DNA of 64,000 nt from the NCBI RefSeq assembly GCF_001440395.1, contig NZ_LLXZ01000022.1:1-64000 (forward strand). Direction: 5' to 3'. The position numbers and the translations under genes were made by a program. This DNA comes from Bradyrhizobium jicamae (GTDB lineage Bacteria; Pseudomonadota; Alphaproteobacteria; Rhizobiales; Xanthobacteraceae). Of the stretch, positions 1 through 8,036 are shown piece by piece; position 1 is the stretch's first letter, and the number at the start of each line of letters is the position of its first letter. Below the pieces are notes generated by a model, which was given only the letters and a program-made list of their open reading frames with translations, ran no database searches and had not been told where the DNA came from.

Positions 1-3000
1 GCGGCCTCACCAAGCTGGGCGCTGGAACGCTGGTGCTGTCAGGCACCAACACCTATGGCGGCGGCACCACGATCGCGGCCGGCACTTTGCAGATCGGCAA
101 TGGCGGGACGACCGGCTGGATCGTCGGCAATGTCGTCAACGACAGCGTGCTCGCCTTCAACCGCAGCGACACGATCACCTTCGCCGGCGAGATTTCCGGC
201 AGCGGCGCCGTGCAGAAACTCGGCTCGAACACCGCGATCCTGACAGGAAACAACAGCTACACGGGCACCACCACGGTCGCGGCCGGCACCTTGCAGATCG
301 GCAATGGCGGGACGACCGGCTCGATCGCCGGCAATGTCGTCAACGACGGCGTTCTCACCATCGACCGCAGTGACGCGGTCACCCTGCCCGGCGATATTTC
401 CGGCAGCGGTTCCCTGCGGCAGGTCGGTTCGGGCGCCACGATCCTGACCGGCAGCAACAGCTACACGGGCGGCACCACGATCGCGGCCGGCACCTTGCAG
501 ATCGGCAATGGCGGGACGACCGGCTCGATCGTCGGCGATGTCGCCAACGACGGCGTGCTCGCCTTCAACCGCAGCAACACGCTCACCCTGGCCGTCAATA
601 TTTCCGGCAGCGGTTCCGTGCAGCAGGTCGGTTCGGGTACCACGATCCTGACCGGCACGAACACCTATAGCGGCGACACGATCGTCTCCGGCGGCCGGTT
701 GCAGTTCGGCGACGGCAGCGCAAGCGGCAGCACCAATCTGGCCGGCAACATCAACGTAACAGGCGGCACGCTGGCGATCCAGGCGCCGGCGACCCTGAAC
801 GTCGCGCAGGCGGTGACCTTCGGCAACAACACCGCACTCTCCATCGTCGCGGGCACGAACAGCCCGGCGCTGTCCGCTGACGGCGTCGCGATCGGCAACG
901 GCGTTGCCTTCAACGTCAGCGGCATCAACGATGCGAGCCAGCTCGACAAGGTGCTGATCGACACACGATCGGGCATCAGCGGCGACTTCGCCAACATCAC
1001 CATCGGCGGTTTCAGCGGCACGGTGGATTATCTCACGATGTCCGTCCGCAAATCGGTCGACGGCCTGCAATACCTCGCCAGCTACGGTCTGAGCTGGACG
1101 GCAGGCAACTCCCTTGCCCATGGTACCTTCACGCTGACCAACGTCAGCGACAGTTTCACGGTGGGGACAGCACTGACGGATCAGGCGGCGAACCCCGCGA
1201 CAGGCTGGGACGGCAAATCGCTCACCAAGGCTGGTGCCGGCACGCTCATCCTGACCGGACAGAACACCTATAGCGGCGGCACGACGGTGTCGGGCGGCAC
1301 GCTCCAGATCGGCAACAGCGGTGTGACCGGCTCCATTCTGGGTACAGTCACCGTCAACAGTGGGGCCACATTCGAGGTCGTCAACGCCGACACGAGCGGC
1401 ATTACCAACCTTGCGAATGGCGGGCTCGCAAACTTTCGCAACAGCTCCAGCGCCGGCAACGCCAGCATCGCCAATACCGGCCAGTTGAATTTCCATGACA
1501 CGAGCACCGGCGGCACCGCCACCATCACCAACGACGGCAACCTGACGTTCAATAATTCGAGCAGCGCAGGCAGCGCCGCGATCACCAACAACTCCAATCT
1601 CTATTTCTGGCACGCCGCGTCGGCCGGCAGCTCGACCATTACCAACGACAGCGACCTCAACTTCAACGGCACCAGCACGGCGGGCAGCGCTGCCATTACC
1701 AACAGCAACTTCCTTGGCTTCTACGGCACCAGCACGGCCGGAAACTCCACCATTACCAACGCCATGACCAACGTCGGCATCGTGAATTTCTACAGCACGA
1801 GCACGGCCGGCAGCGCCACCATTACAAACAACAACGGTGGCACGACCGCATTTCGCGACCATAGTACCGCGGGCAACGCCAATGTCACCAACAACGGCGG
1901 CGGCACGCTGAATTTCAACAACACCAGCACGGCCGGCAGCGCCAGCATCACCAACGCCGGCAACCTGTATTTCTACAACACCAGCGCCGCTGGCAGCGCA
2001 AGTATCACCAACAACAGCGGCGGCTTGCTGAGTTTCAACGACTTCAGCACGGCCGGCAACGCCACCATTGTCAATAACGGCGGCCTCGACACCTGGAACA
2101 GTGCCACGCTGGGCAACGCCACCATCACCAATAACTGGGGCTTCTATCTGGAAGACAGCAGCTCGGCCGGCAGCGCGACGATCACCAATAACCGCTGGAT
2201 CTACTTCTATTCCAGTTCGACGGCTGGAACCGCCACGATCGCCAACAATCACAGCCTGAATTTCTGGAGTGACTCCAGCGCCGGCAGCGCGCGCATCACC
2301 AACGCCGCCGCGGGCACGCTCGAAATCGTCAACAGCTCCACACTGGCCAACGCTACGGTCATCAACAGCGGTCAGATGAGTTTCTGGGGCCCCAATCTCG
2401 GCGACGTCCCCACGGCTGGCAACGCGACCATCACCAACAATGCCAGCGGCACGATCGAATTCCGCAACAGCGGCACCGCAGGCAGTGCGCGCATCGCCAA
2501 TGCCGGCACTATTATTTTCAGTAACAGCTCCACCGCCGGCACCGCATCGATCACAAACGACAACCAGTTGACGTTCTATGGCAACACCACGGCCGGCAGC
2601 GCTGTCATCACCAACAAGGGCACCGTGCTGTTCGACGGCAACTCCACGCCCGACAGCGCGCAGTTGATCAACAACGCGCCCGGCGCCGTTGTCAACTTTT
2701 TCACCCCCGGCCCGAACAGCGACGGCAAAATCAGCGCCGGCTCACTCGCCGGCAGCGGCCGCTTCGACCTCAACAGCATAGAACTGACAGTTGGCGGCAA
2801 CAATCTGTCGACCATCGTCACCGGCGTGCTCGCCGGCGACGGGATCGTCACCGGAACATCCCTGATCAAGGTCGGCACCGGCATGCTGACCCTGTCGGGC
2901 GTCAACACCTATACCGGCGCCACCACTGTTGACGGCGGCACGCTGGCGGTGAACGGCTCGATCCTGTCGGCGGTGACCGTGAACGCCGGCGGTACGCTCG

Positions 3001-4580
3001 GCGGGACCGGCATCGTCGGCAACACCACCATCATGAGTGGCGGCAACCTCGCGGCCGGCAATTCGATCGGCTCGCTCTCGATTAACGGCAATCTGACCTT
3101 CAATGCCGGCGGCATCTACACGGTCGAAGTCTCGCCCAGCGCGGCGGACCGCACCAATGTCACGGGCACCGCGACGCTCACCGGCGCCACCGTTCAAGCG
3201 GTGACGCTGCCCGGCAGCTTCCGCGGCCAGACCTACACCATCCTCAACGCCAGCGGCGGGCTTGGCGGCACGCAGTTCGCAGGCTTCAACGTCACCGGCA
3301 GTTTTCGTCCCGCGCGCAATCCGCGCCTGACCTATGACGCCAACAATGTCTATCTCGTGCTCGATCCCGGCGAGATCATCCTGCCGTCGGGCACGAACGC
3401 CAACCAGGCGAGCGTCGCCGGCGGCATCAACCGCGCGGTGCTCGGCGGCGCGACGCCGCCGGCGGGCTTTGACGTCCTGCTCAATCTCGACGGTACGCCG
3501 CTGAAGAATGCGCTGACGCAGATCTCCGGCGAGACGGCGACCGGTGCCCAGCAGAGCACGTTCAACGCGATGACTATGTTCATGGGGCAGATGACCGACC
3601 CGTTCATCGACGGGCGCGGCGACATGGGCGCTTCCGTTCAGGGCGCATCCTCGTATGCCGCCGATGGCGCGGCACGGCGTGCCGCCGTGGCGCGCGATGC
3701 CTTTGCCGCGATCCCGCCTTCTGTGCCGACGAACTTCGAGCAGCGCTGGAACGTGTGGGCCGCAGGTTTCGGTGGATCGCAGACATCATCCGGCAACACC
3801 GCACTTGGATCGAACAGCGTGACGAGCCGTCTGTTTGGGACCGCCGCCGGGGCCGATTACCGGTTCTCGGCACATACGCTCGCCGGCTTTGCGCTGGCCG
3901 GCGGCGGTACCAATTTTTCCGTCGCGGGTGGCGGCACGGGACGATCGGACCTGTTCCAGGCCGGCGCATTCGTGCGCCACCACAATGGTCCCGCTTATCT
4001 CTCCGCCGCGCTGGCCTATGGCTGGCAGGACATCACCACCGATCGCGCGGTGACGGTCGCGGGCATCGACAAGCTGCAGGCGCGCTTCCAGGCCAACACC
4101 TTCGCGGGCCGCATCGAAGGCGGCTACCGCTTCGCAACGCCCTGGATGGGCGTCACACCTTATGCCGCCGGCCAGGCCACGGCATTCCAGCTTCCGGCCT
4201 ATGCGGAAAGCGTGCTGTCCGGGGCCAATACGTTTGCGTTGAGCTATGGCGCGAAAACCGTCACCGCCACGCGCAGTGAATTGGGATTGCGTACCGACCG
4301 CTCATGGGCCGTCAACGACGCCATCCTGACCCTGCGCGGCCGCGCCGCATGGGCGCACGATTTCAATCCCGATCGCGCCGTCGCGGCGACCTTCCAGACG
4401 CTTCCCGGCGCCGCCTTCACGGTCAACGGCGCCGCACAGGCCCGCGATGCTGCGCTCACCAGCGCGTCCGCCGAAGTGAAATGGCGCAACGGGTTCGCGG
4501 TTGGCGCCACTTTCGAAGGCGAGTTTTCCAGCGTCACCCGCAGCTACTCCGGCAAAGGCGTCGTGCGCTATGTGTGGTAA
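1..4580 (+). CDS. Autotransporter (type Va) with PATR and ladder repeats, 5' partial
   Basis: The reading frame is open from base 3, so the true start lies left of the window; the GTG at 33 is only an internal codon. The visible passenger begins with autotransporter-associated (PATR) repeats of the form LTGxNxYxGGTTIxxGTLQ, followed by about 21 short ladder repeats (TSTAGSAxITN) and another PATR copy near codon 955. From about codon 1240 (RWNVWAAGFGG) to the end it has the features of an outer-membrane autotransporter beta-barrel: alternating amphipathic strands and a final aromatic residue (VVRYVW). The family exports its own passenger through this barrel, usually for adhesion or aggregation. 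No protease triad is visible, so an adhesin-like role is inferred. The signal peptide is outside the window. Confidence 0.93.
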   Translation, partial: GLTKLGAGTLVLSGTNTYGGGTTIAAGTLQIGNGGTTGWIVGNVVNDSVLAFNRSDTITFAGEISGSGAVQKLGSNTAILTGNNSYTGTTTVAAGTLQIGNGGTTGSIAGNVVNDGVLTIDRSDAVTLPGDISGSGSLRQVGSGATILTGSNSYTGGTTIAAGTLQIGNGGTTGSIVGDVANDGVLAFNRSNTLTLAVNISGSGSVQQVGSGTTILTGTNTYSGDTIVSGGRLQFGDGSASGSTNLAGNINVTGGTLAIQAPATLNVAQAVTFGNNTALSIVAGTNSPALSADGVAIGNGVAFNVSGINDASQLDKVLIDTRSGISGDFANITIGGFSGTVDYLTMSVRKSVDGLQYLASYGLSWTAGNSLAHGTFTLTNVSDSFTVGTALTDQAANPATGWDGKSLTKAGAGTLILTGQNTYSGGTTVSGGTLQIGNSGVTGSILGTVTVNSGATFEVVNADTSGITNLANGGLANFRNSSSAGNASIANTGQLNFHDTSTGGTATITNDGNLTFNNSSSAGSAAITNNSNLYFWHAASAGSSTITNDSDLNFNGTSTAGSAAITNSNFLGFYGTSTAGNSTITNAMTNVGIVNFYSTSTAGSATITNNNGGTTAFRDHSTAGNANVTNNGGGTLNFNNTSTAGSASITNAGNLYFYNTSAAGSASITNNSGGLLSFNDFSTAGNATIVNNGGLDTWNSATLGNATITNNWGFYLEDSSSAGSATITNNRWIYFYSSSTAGTATIANNHSLNFWSDSSAGSARITNAAAGTLEIVNSSTLANATVINSGQMSFWGPNLGDVPTAGNATITNNASGTIEFRNSGTAGSARIANAGTIIFSNSSTAGTASITNDNQLTFYGNTTAGSAVITNKGTVLFDGNSTPDSAQLINNAPGAVVNFFTPGPNSDGKISAGSLAGSGRFDLNSIELTVGGNNLSTIVTGVLAGDGIVTGTSLIKVGTGMLTLSGVNTYTGATTVDGGTLAVNGSILSAVTVNAGGTLGGTGIVGNTTIMSGGNLAAGNSIGSLSINGNLTFNAGGIYTVEVSPSAADRTNVTGTATLTGATVQAVTLPGSFRGQTYTILNASGGLGGTQFAGFNVTGSFRPARNPRLTYDANNVYLVLDPGEIILPSGTNANQASVAGGINRAVLGGATPPAGFDVLLNLDGTPLKNALTQISGETATGAQQSTFNAMTMFMGQMTDPFIDGRGDMGASVQGASSYAADGAARRAAVARDAFAAIPPSVPTNFEQRWNVWAAGFGGSQTSSGNTALGSNSVTSRLFGTAAGADYRFSAHTLAGFALAGGGTNFSVAGGGTGRSDLFQAGAFVRHHNGPAYLSAALAYGWQDITTDRAVTVAGIDKLQARFQANTFAGRIEGGYRFATPWMGVTPYAAGQATAFQLPAYAESVLSGANTFALSYGAKTVTATRSELGLRTDRSWAVNDAILTLRGRAAWAHDFNPDRAVAATFQTLPGAAFTVNGAAQARDAALTSASAEVKWRNGFAVGATFEGEFSSVTRSYSGKGVVRYVW
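33..800 (+). repeat. Four tandem 204-bp PATR repeats inside the autotransporter
   Basis: The anchor TTGCAG recurs at 87, 291, 495 and 699, giving an exact 204-bp (68-codon) period. The first three copies share long identical DNA around the anchor (GATCGGCAATGGCGGGACGA); the fourth is degenerate. The copies keep frame, so copy-number change would leave the protein in frame. Confidence 0.85.
1430..2665 (+). repeat. About 21 degenerate ~60-bp ladder repeats in the passenger
   Basis: The translation repeats a unit of about 19-24 residues with the core [ST]S[ST]AG[SN]A[ST]ITN followed by a short aromatic-containing strand (for example LNFNN, LYFYN, IYFYS). I count 21 units. The period and the regular Asn and aromatic positions suggest a parallel beta-helix. 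This is seen directly in the translation; the fold is inferred. Confidence 0.8.
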
Positions 4581-4605
4581 ATTTCACAAATGGACTGGAA
4601 CTTTG

Positions 4606-4872
4606 ATGCTAAAGTCGGTCTGCCCCGCCTACGACCAGTCTTTTTCCGACCAGCCCTTTGAACAAGCCGATCAGCCCGCAGAGCAAGGTCCGAACAGCAT
4701 GGACGATGTCCTGAACCTCGCCCAGGTCATGGCCGAATTGTCCTATCTTGCGCGTCTGGAGGAAAGACGCGAGACCAACGTGGCGAGCTTGAAGCGCCTG
4801 AAGGAAGCCCGCGACGCTCTCCTTGATAGAGGAGATGAAGTCACGGGGGGCTCAGTCGCACGAATATCCTAG
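4606..4872 (+). CDS. Small hypothetical protein
   Basis: An 88-codon frame begins with ATG 25 bases after the autotransporter stop. The product is acidic and mostly hydrophilic. Its C-terminal half, from about residue 32 (MDDVLNLAQVMAELSYLARL), is rich in Leu, Glu, Arg and Lys and could form a helix or coiled coil. There is no signal peptide or membrane segment. A second possible start is the ATG at 4699. No convincing Shine-Dalgarno sequence precedes 4606. I do not recognise a family; it could be co-transcribed with the autotransporter or be a chance ORF. Confidence 0.4.
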   Translation: MLKSVCPAYDQSFSDQPFEQADQPAEQGPNSMDDVLNLAQVMAELSYLARLEERRETNVASLKRLKEARDALLDRGDEVTGGSVARIS

Positions 4873-5045
4873 AGCAGGATCAGATTAGGTCGGGCCGTGA
4901 CGACGGAGTGCTGCGAGCCGGGGCCCATTCTACTTTGCATGGGGTTGTTTTCGCGATTTTATGTCTGTGCCTATCATCACTGCGCGAGCGCAAATGCGCT
5001 CGTCGCGGGCGGCGCCGACCCGTTGGCTCCCAATGACGGTTGAGA

Positions 5046-6521
5046 TCAGCCCTTCGTCACATGAACGCCGGGCCTCTCGCCCGCATTCCACTTGCCGCCA
5101 ATCGCCCGCTCGATCTGCGCCGCGAGCTGCAACAGCAACCCGTCATTGGCCTGCTTGGCGATCGCCTGGATGCCGAGCGGCAGGCCGTGCTCGTGGGTGG
5201 CGAGCGGCAGCGAGATCGCGGGGATGCCGCAGAGGTTGGCGAGCGGCGTAAAGGCAAAATTGCGCCAGAGATGGCCGAACCAGTCGAGCACATCAGGGTT
5301 TTCGCTGATGGTCAGGTACTCCGTGGTGCCGACCTTCGGCGTCGGCAGCGCGGTGATCGGCGTGAGGATAATGTCCCAATCCTCGAAGAATGCGCCGAAG
5401 CCGCGCGAGGTCGTGTTGAACACCGCCTGCATGCGGGCGCGGTCGGCGTAGCTCGTGTGCCGGCCGTGCTCCCAGATCCGGGTGTTGATCGGCTCGATCA
5501 GGTCTTCCGGCGGCCGCTCCAGCCCGCGCGCCGCCAGCATGTTGGAGATGACCACGGCGAAGTTGCTGATGTAGCAGGTGGTCTGCGCCGCAAAGGCTTC
5601 ACTGTAGTCCAGCTCGGGCAGGGCATAGTCGACGTGATGGCCGAGGCCTTCGAGGAAACGCCCGGCCTTTTGCAGCTCGGCCGCGATATGCGGCGTCGCC
5701 TGGTAGTCACCCCATTTGTATGACAGTGCGATCTTCAGCCGGCCCGGATCGCGCGTGATCATCCGCGTATAGGGCTCGGGCGGAGACCAGAACGGCATGA
5801 ACTCGCCCGGCGCCGGCCCGCGGCAGGCATCGACGAAGGCCGCGGTGTCGCGCACCGAGCGCGACTGGCAGCCCTGAATCGAAACCAGCCCGCTGAGGTC
5901 GGACAGAAGCGGCGACAGCGAGAACACGCCGCGCGAGACCTTCAGCCCGATATTGCCGTTGACACCGGCGGGAATCCGGATCGATCCGCCGCCGTCGGTC
6001 GCATGCGCGATCGGCACCGCGCCGGCCGCGACCATCGCCGCACTGCCGGCCGACGATCCGCAGGTGGTGTAGTCGGTATTCCAGGGATTGCGCGTGACAT
6101 AGACGGCGGGATTGTCAGCCGAACTGCAGACGCCGAACTCCGGCGTCGTGGTGCGCCCGATCAGGTTGAGCCCGGCCCCGCGCATCTTTTTGGTCATGAA
6201 CGTATCGGCCGTGGCGCGATTGCCGCGCATATAGAGCGAGCCCATTTCCTGCAGCCGGCCTTTCAGCGTCGGCCCCAGGTCCTTCATCAGGAAAGGCAGC
6301 CCGGCAAACGGACCATCGAGCGCGGTGCCGTCGGTTGCGGGATCGGCGATCGCGTCCTCGAACAATTCGACGACGGCTGAAAGCGCAGGGTCAACCTTGG
6401 CAATGCCGGCGGCCGCCTGCGCCGCCAACTCTGTAGCCGTCAGCTCGCCCTTGGCGACACGCGCAGCCAGTGCAACGCCGTCATGTGCGGCCCATTCGTC
6501 CCAGCTCATCGGCAAGTTCAT
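5046..6521 (-). CDS. Amidase (amidase-signature family)
   Basis: This 491-residue protein has the Ser-cisSer-Lys triad of amidase-signature enzymes: Lys80 in PFLMKD, cis-Ser156 in CGSSAGS and nucleophile Ser180 in DGGGSIRIPAG. The 24-residue distance between the serines is that of the family. It probably hydrolyses a carboxamide, releasing ammonia or an amine; the substrate cannot be read from sequence. Length is usual for stand-alone amidases. There is no signal peptide, so it is cytoplasmic. It lies 70 bases downstream of the VOC gene on the same strand and may be co-transcribed with it. A second amidase in this window (52320-53732) belongs to a different subgroup. Confidence 0.9.
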   Translation of the reverse strand: MNLPMSWDEWAAHDGVALAARVAKGELTATELAAQAAAGIAKVDPALSAVVELFEDAIADPATDGTALDGPFAGLPFLMKDLGPTLKGRLQEMGSLYMRGNRATADTFMTKKMRGAGLNLIGRTTTPEFGVCSSADNPAVYVTRNPWNTDYTTCGSSAGSAAMVAAGAVPIAHATDGGGSIRIPAGVNGNIGLKVSRGVFSLSPLLSDLSGLVSIQGCQSRSVRDTAAFVDACRGPAPGEFMPFWSPPEPYTRMITRDPGRLKIALSYKWGDYQATPHIAAELQKAGRFLEGLGHHVDYALPELDYSEAFAAQTTCYISNFAVVISNMLAARGLERPPEDLIEPINTRIWEHGRHTSYADRARMQAVFNTTSRGFGAFFEDWDIILTPITALPTPKVGTTEYLTISENPDVLDWFGHLWRNFAFTPLANLCGIPAISLPLATHEHGLPLGIQAIAKQANDGLLLQLAAQIERAIGGKWNAGERPGVHVTKG

Positions 6522-6591
6522 TTGGAGTCATCCTTTCGGCGCAGCTTTGGCCCCAGCGCATGGGACGCCGCGCTCATTCGTTGTCGCGCTG

Positions 6592-7560
6592 TCAAACCTT
6601 GATCAGCCGCACCCTGGTGCCCCAGGGATCTGATGTCTCGATGCCGTTGGCGATGGCCTCGACTGCTGCACCCGCCTGCCGCAGGCGCTGCTGCTGGGCT
6701 TCGAGAATTTGCTGTGCCTCGATCTCGAGCGAGAACCAGGCAAGCCCGGTGGCCGCGTCGTCCCGCGGCCCGGCGCCGGCGCTCTGCCAGACGTTGATGC
6801 CGAGGTGATGGTGATAGCGCCCCGAGGACAGGAACGCCGCGCCGGTCCGCTTGCGGGTCGGGGCGAAGCCGATGGTGCCGGCATAGAAGCGGTCCGCCCG
6901 TTCGAGATCGCCGACGCGCAGATGCATGTGGCCGATGCGCAGGCCGTCGGGCGCCTTGGCATAGTTGGTCGTCTGCGTACCCGCGAGCGCCAGCAGGCCG
7001 TCGATGTCGAGCTGGTTGGTTGCCATCGCGACCGTCCCGGCTTCCCACTTCCAGAGTTCGGGCGCACGGTCGGCATAGACCTCGATGCCGTTGCCTTCGG
7101 GGTCATCGAGATAGACGGATTCGCTGACGAGGTGGTCGGCGAAGCCGGAGAGCGGCACCCGGTTTTTCGCCGCATGCACCAGCCAGCGCCCGAGGTCCTT
7201 GCGCGTCGGCATCAGGAACGCGGTGTGATAGAGGCCGGCCGCGTTGCGCTCCTCGCGCGCCGCGTTCTCGCGCCGCTGCAGGTTGAGCAGCGGCACGCCA
7301 CCCGAGCCGAGCTGCGCGCCCGTCTCGGAGCGCGCCATGACGGTGAGCCCGATCGCGTCGCGGTAGTAGTCGGCGACCTTGTCGAGGTCGCGCACGCGCA
7401 ACGTCACCATGCCGATCCGCATCGGCGTGCGGTTGGCGAAAGTCGGCCCGCCCGAGCCTGCCGTATTTCCCTCCGCCCGCGCCGCGGCAATCGCGGCCGC
7501 GCTCAGCGACGAGGCGCCGGCAAGGTGAAGCAGCGTGCGGCGGGTCAGGTCGATGGTCAT
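6592..7560 (-). CDS. Tat-exported VOC (glyoxalase / extradiol dioxygenase-like) protein
   Basis: The 322-residue product has two VOC modules, roughly residues 47-170 and 205-320, beginning IGMVTLRVRDLDKVADYY and IGHMHLRVGDLERADRFY. Possible metal ligands are the His of GLYHTAF and the Glu of GNGIEVYAD. The arrangement resembles CatE-type catechol 2,3-dioxygenases. The N-terminus has a twin-arginine signal: TRRTLL, a hydrophobic stretch, then an AARA cleavage region near residue 30. This implies folding before export and a periplasmic location, which is unusual for this fold. It is the upstream gene of the amidase at 5046-6521. Enzyme activity is uncertain. Confidence 0.85.
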   Translation of the reverse strand: MTIDLTRRTLLHLAGASSLSAAAIAAARAEGNTAGSGGPTFANRTPMRIGMVTLRVRDLDKVADYYRDAIGLTVMARSETGAQLGSGGVPLLNLQRRENAAREERNAAGLYHTAFLMPTRKDLGRWLVHAAKNRVPLSGFADHLVSESVYLDDPEGNGIEVYADRAPELWKWEAGTVAMATNQLDIDGLLALAGTQTTNYAKAPDGLRIGHMHLRVGDLERADRFYAGTIGFAPTRKRTGAAFLSSGRYHHHLGINVWQSAGAGPRDDAATGLAWFSLEIEAQQILEAQQQRLRQAGAAVEAIANGIETSDPWGTRVRLIKV

Positions 7561-7706
7561 GAAATTTTCCTTTTCCGGCCGGTTCGCCGAAGCAAATCCT
7601 GCGCCGGTTTTAATCCCGGCGTCGCCGCATCAGGGCTAACCGGAACCTTCGTTGCAGCAGAACGTTTTGCTCCGAGCAAGCTATTTTTGAGCCATTGGAG
7701 ACGAAA

Positions 7707-7994
7707 ATGAACCGCGTCGCGGCAACGATTCTCGCAACGGTAATGGGAGTGAGTGCGGCCTCGGCCCAAACCGCGGCGGGATCGGCCGACATGCAGGAGA
7801 CGGCCTGTACCACCACGTCACCGTCTGCGACGACGGGACACGGTGAAGAGAAGACGCCGAACTCGCAGACTGTTGGCAAGAGCGCCGTGCTGCCTGATGC
7901 AGGCGGCGCGAACTCCGCCGCGCCGACGGTACAGAGCGGCAACAAGCCGTTGAAAGTCTCGCCGGATTGCCCGCCGGATTCCACGCCGAAGTAG
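7707..7994 (+). CDS. Small exported hypothetical protein
   Basis: The 95-residue product starts at an ATG preceded by GGAG at 7697-7700; an in-frame TTG at 7695 is less likely. Residues 1-19 form a typical Sec signal peptide ending ASA-QT. The mature part is low in complexity and rich in Ser, Thr, Pro, Gly and Ala, with two Cys residues (in ETACTT and SPDCPP) that could form a disulfide. I do not recognise a family. It is transcribed divergently from the VOC-amidase pair. Probably a small periplasmic protein. Confidence 0.6.
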   Translation: MNRVAATILATVMGVSAASAQTAAGSADMQETACTTTSPSATTGHGEEKTPNSQTVGKSAVLPDAGGANSAAPTVQSGNKPLKVSPDCPPDSTPK

Positions 7995-8036
7995 TGTCAG
8001 CAATCGAACTCGATCAGGATCGGCATCTCAGCCCAT

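Noticed and set aside
39..2252. 737-codon open frame on the minus strand
   Set aside because: It is antisense to the repetitive autotransporter; its length comes from GC-rich repeats, and the product (repeated VGD/GAAG stretches) resembles no family.
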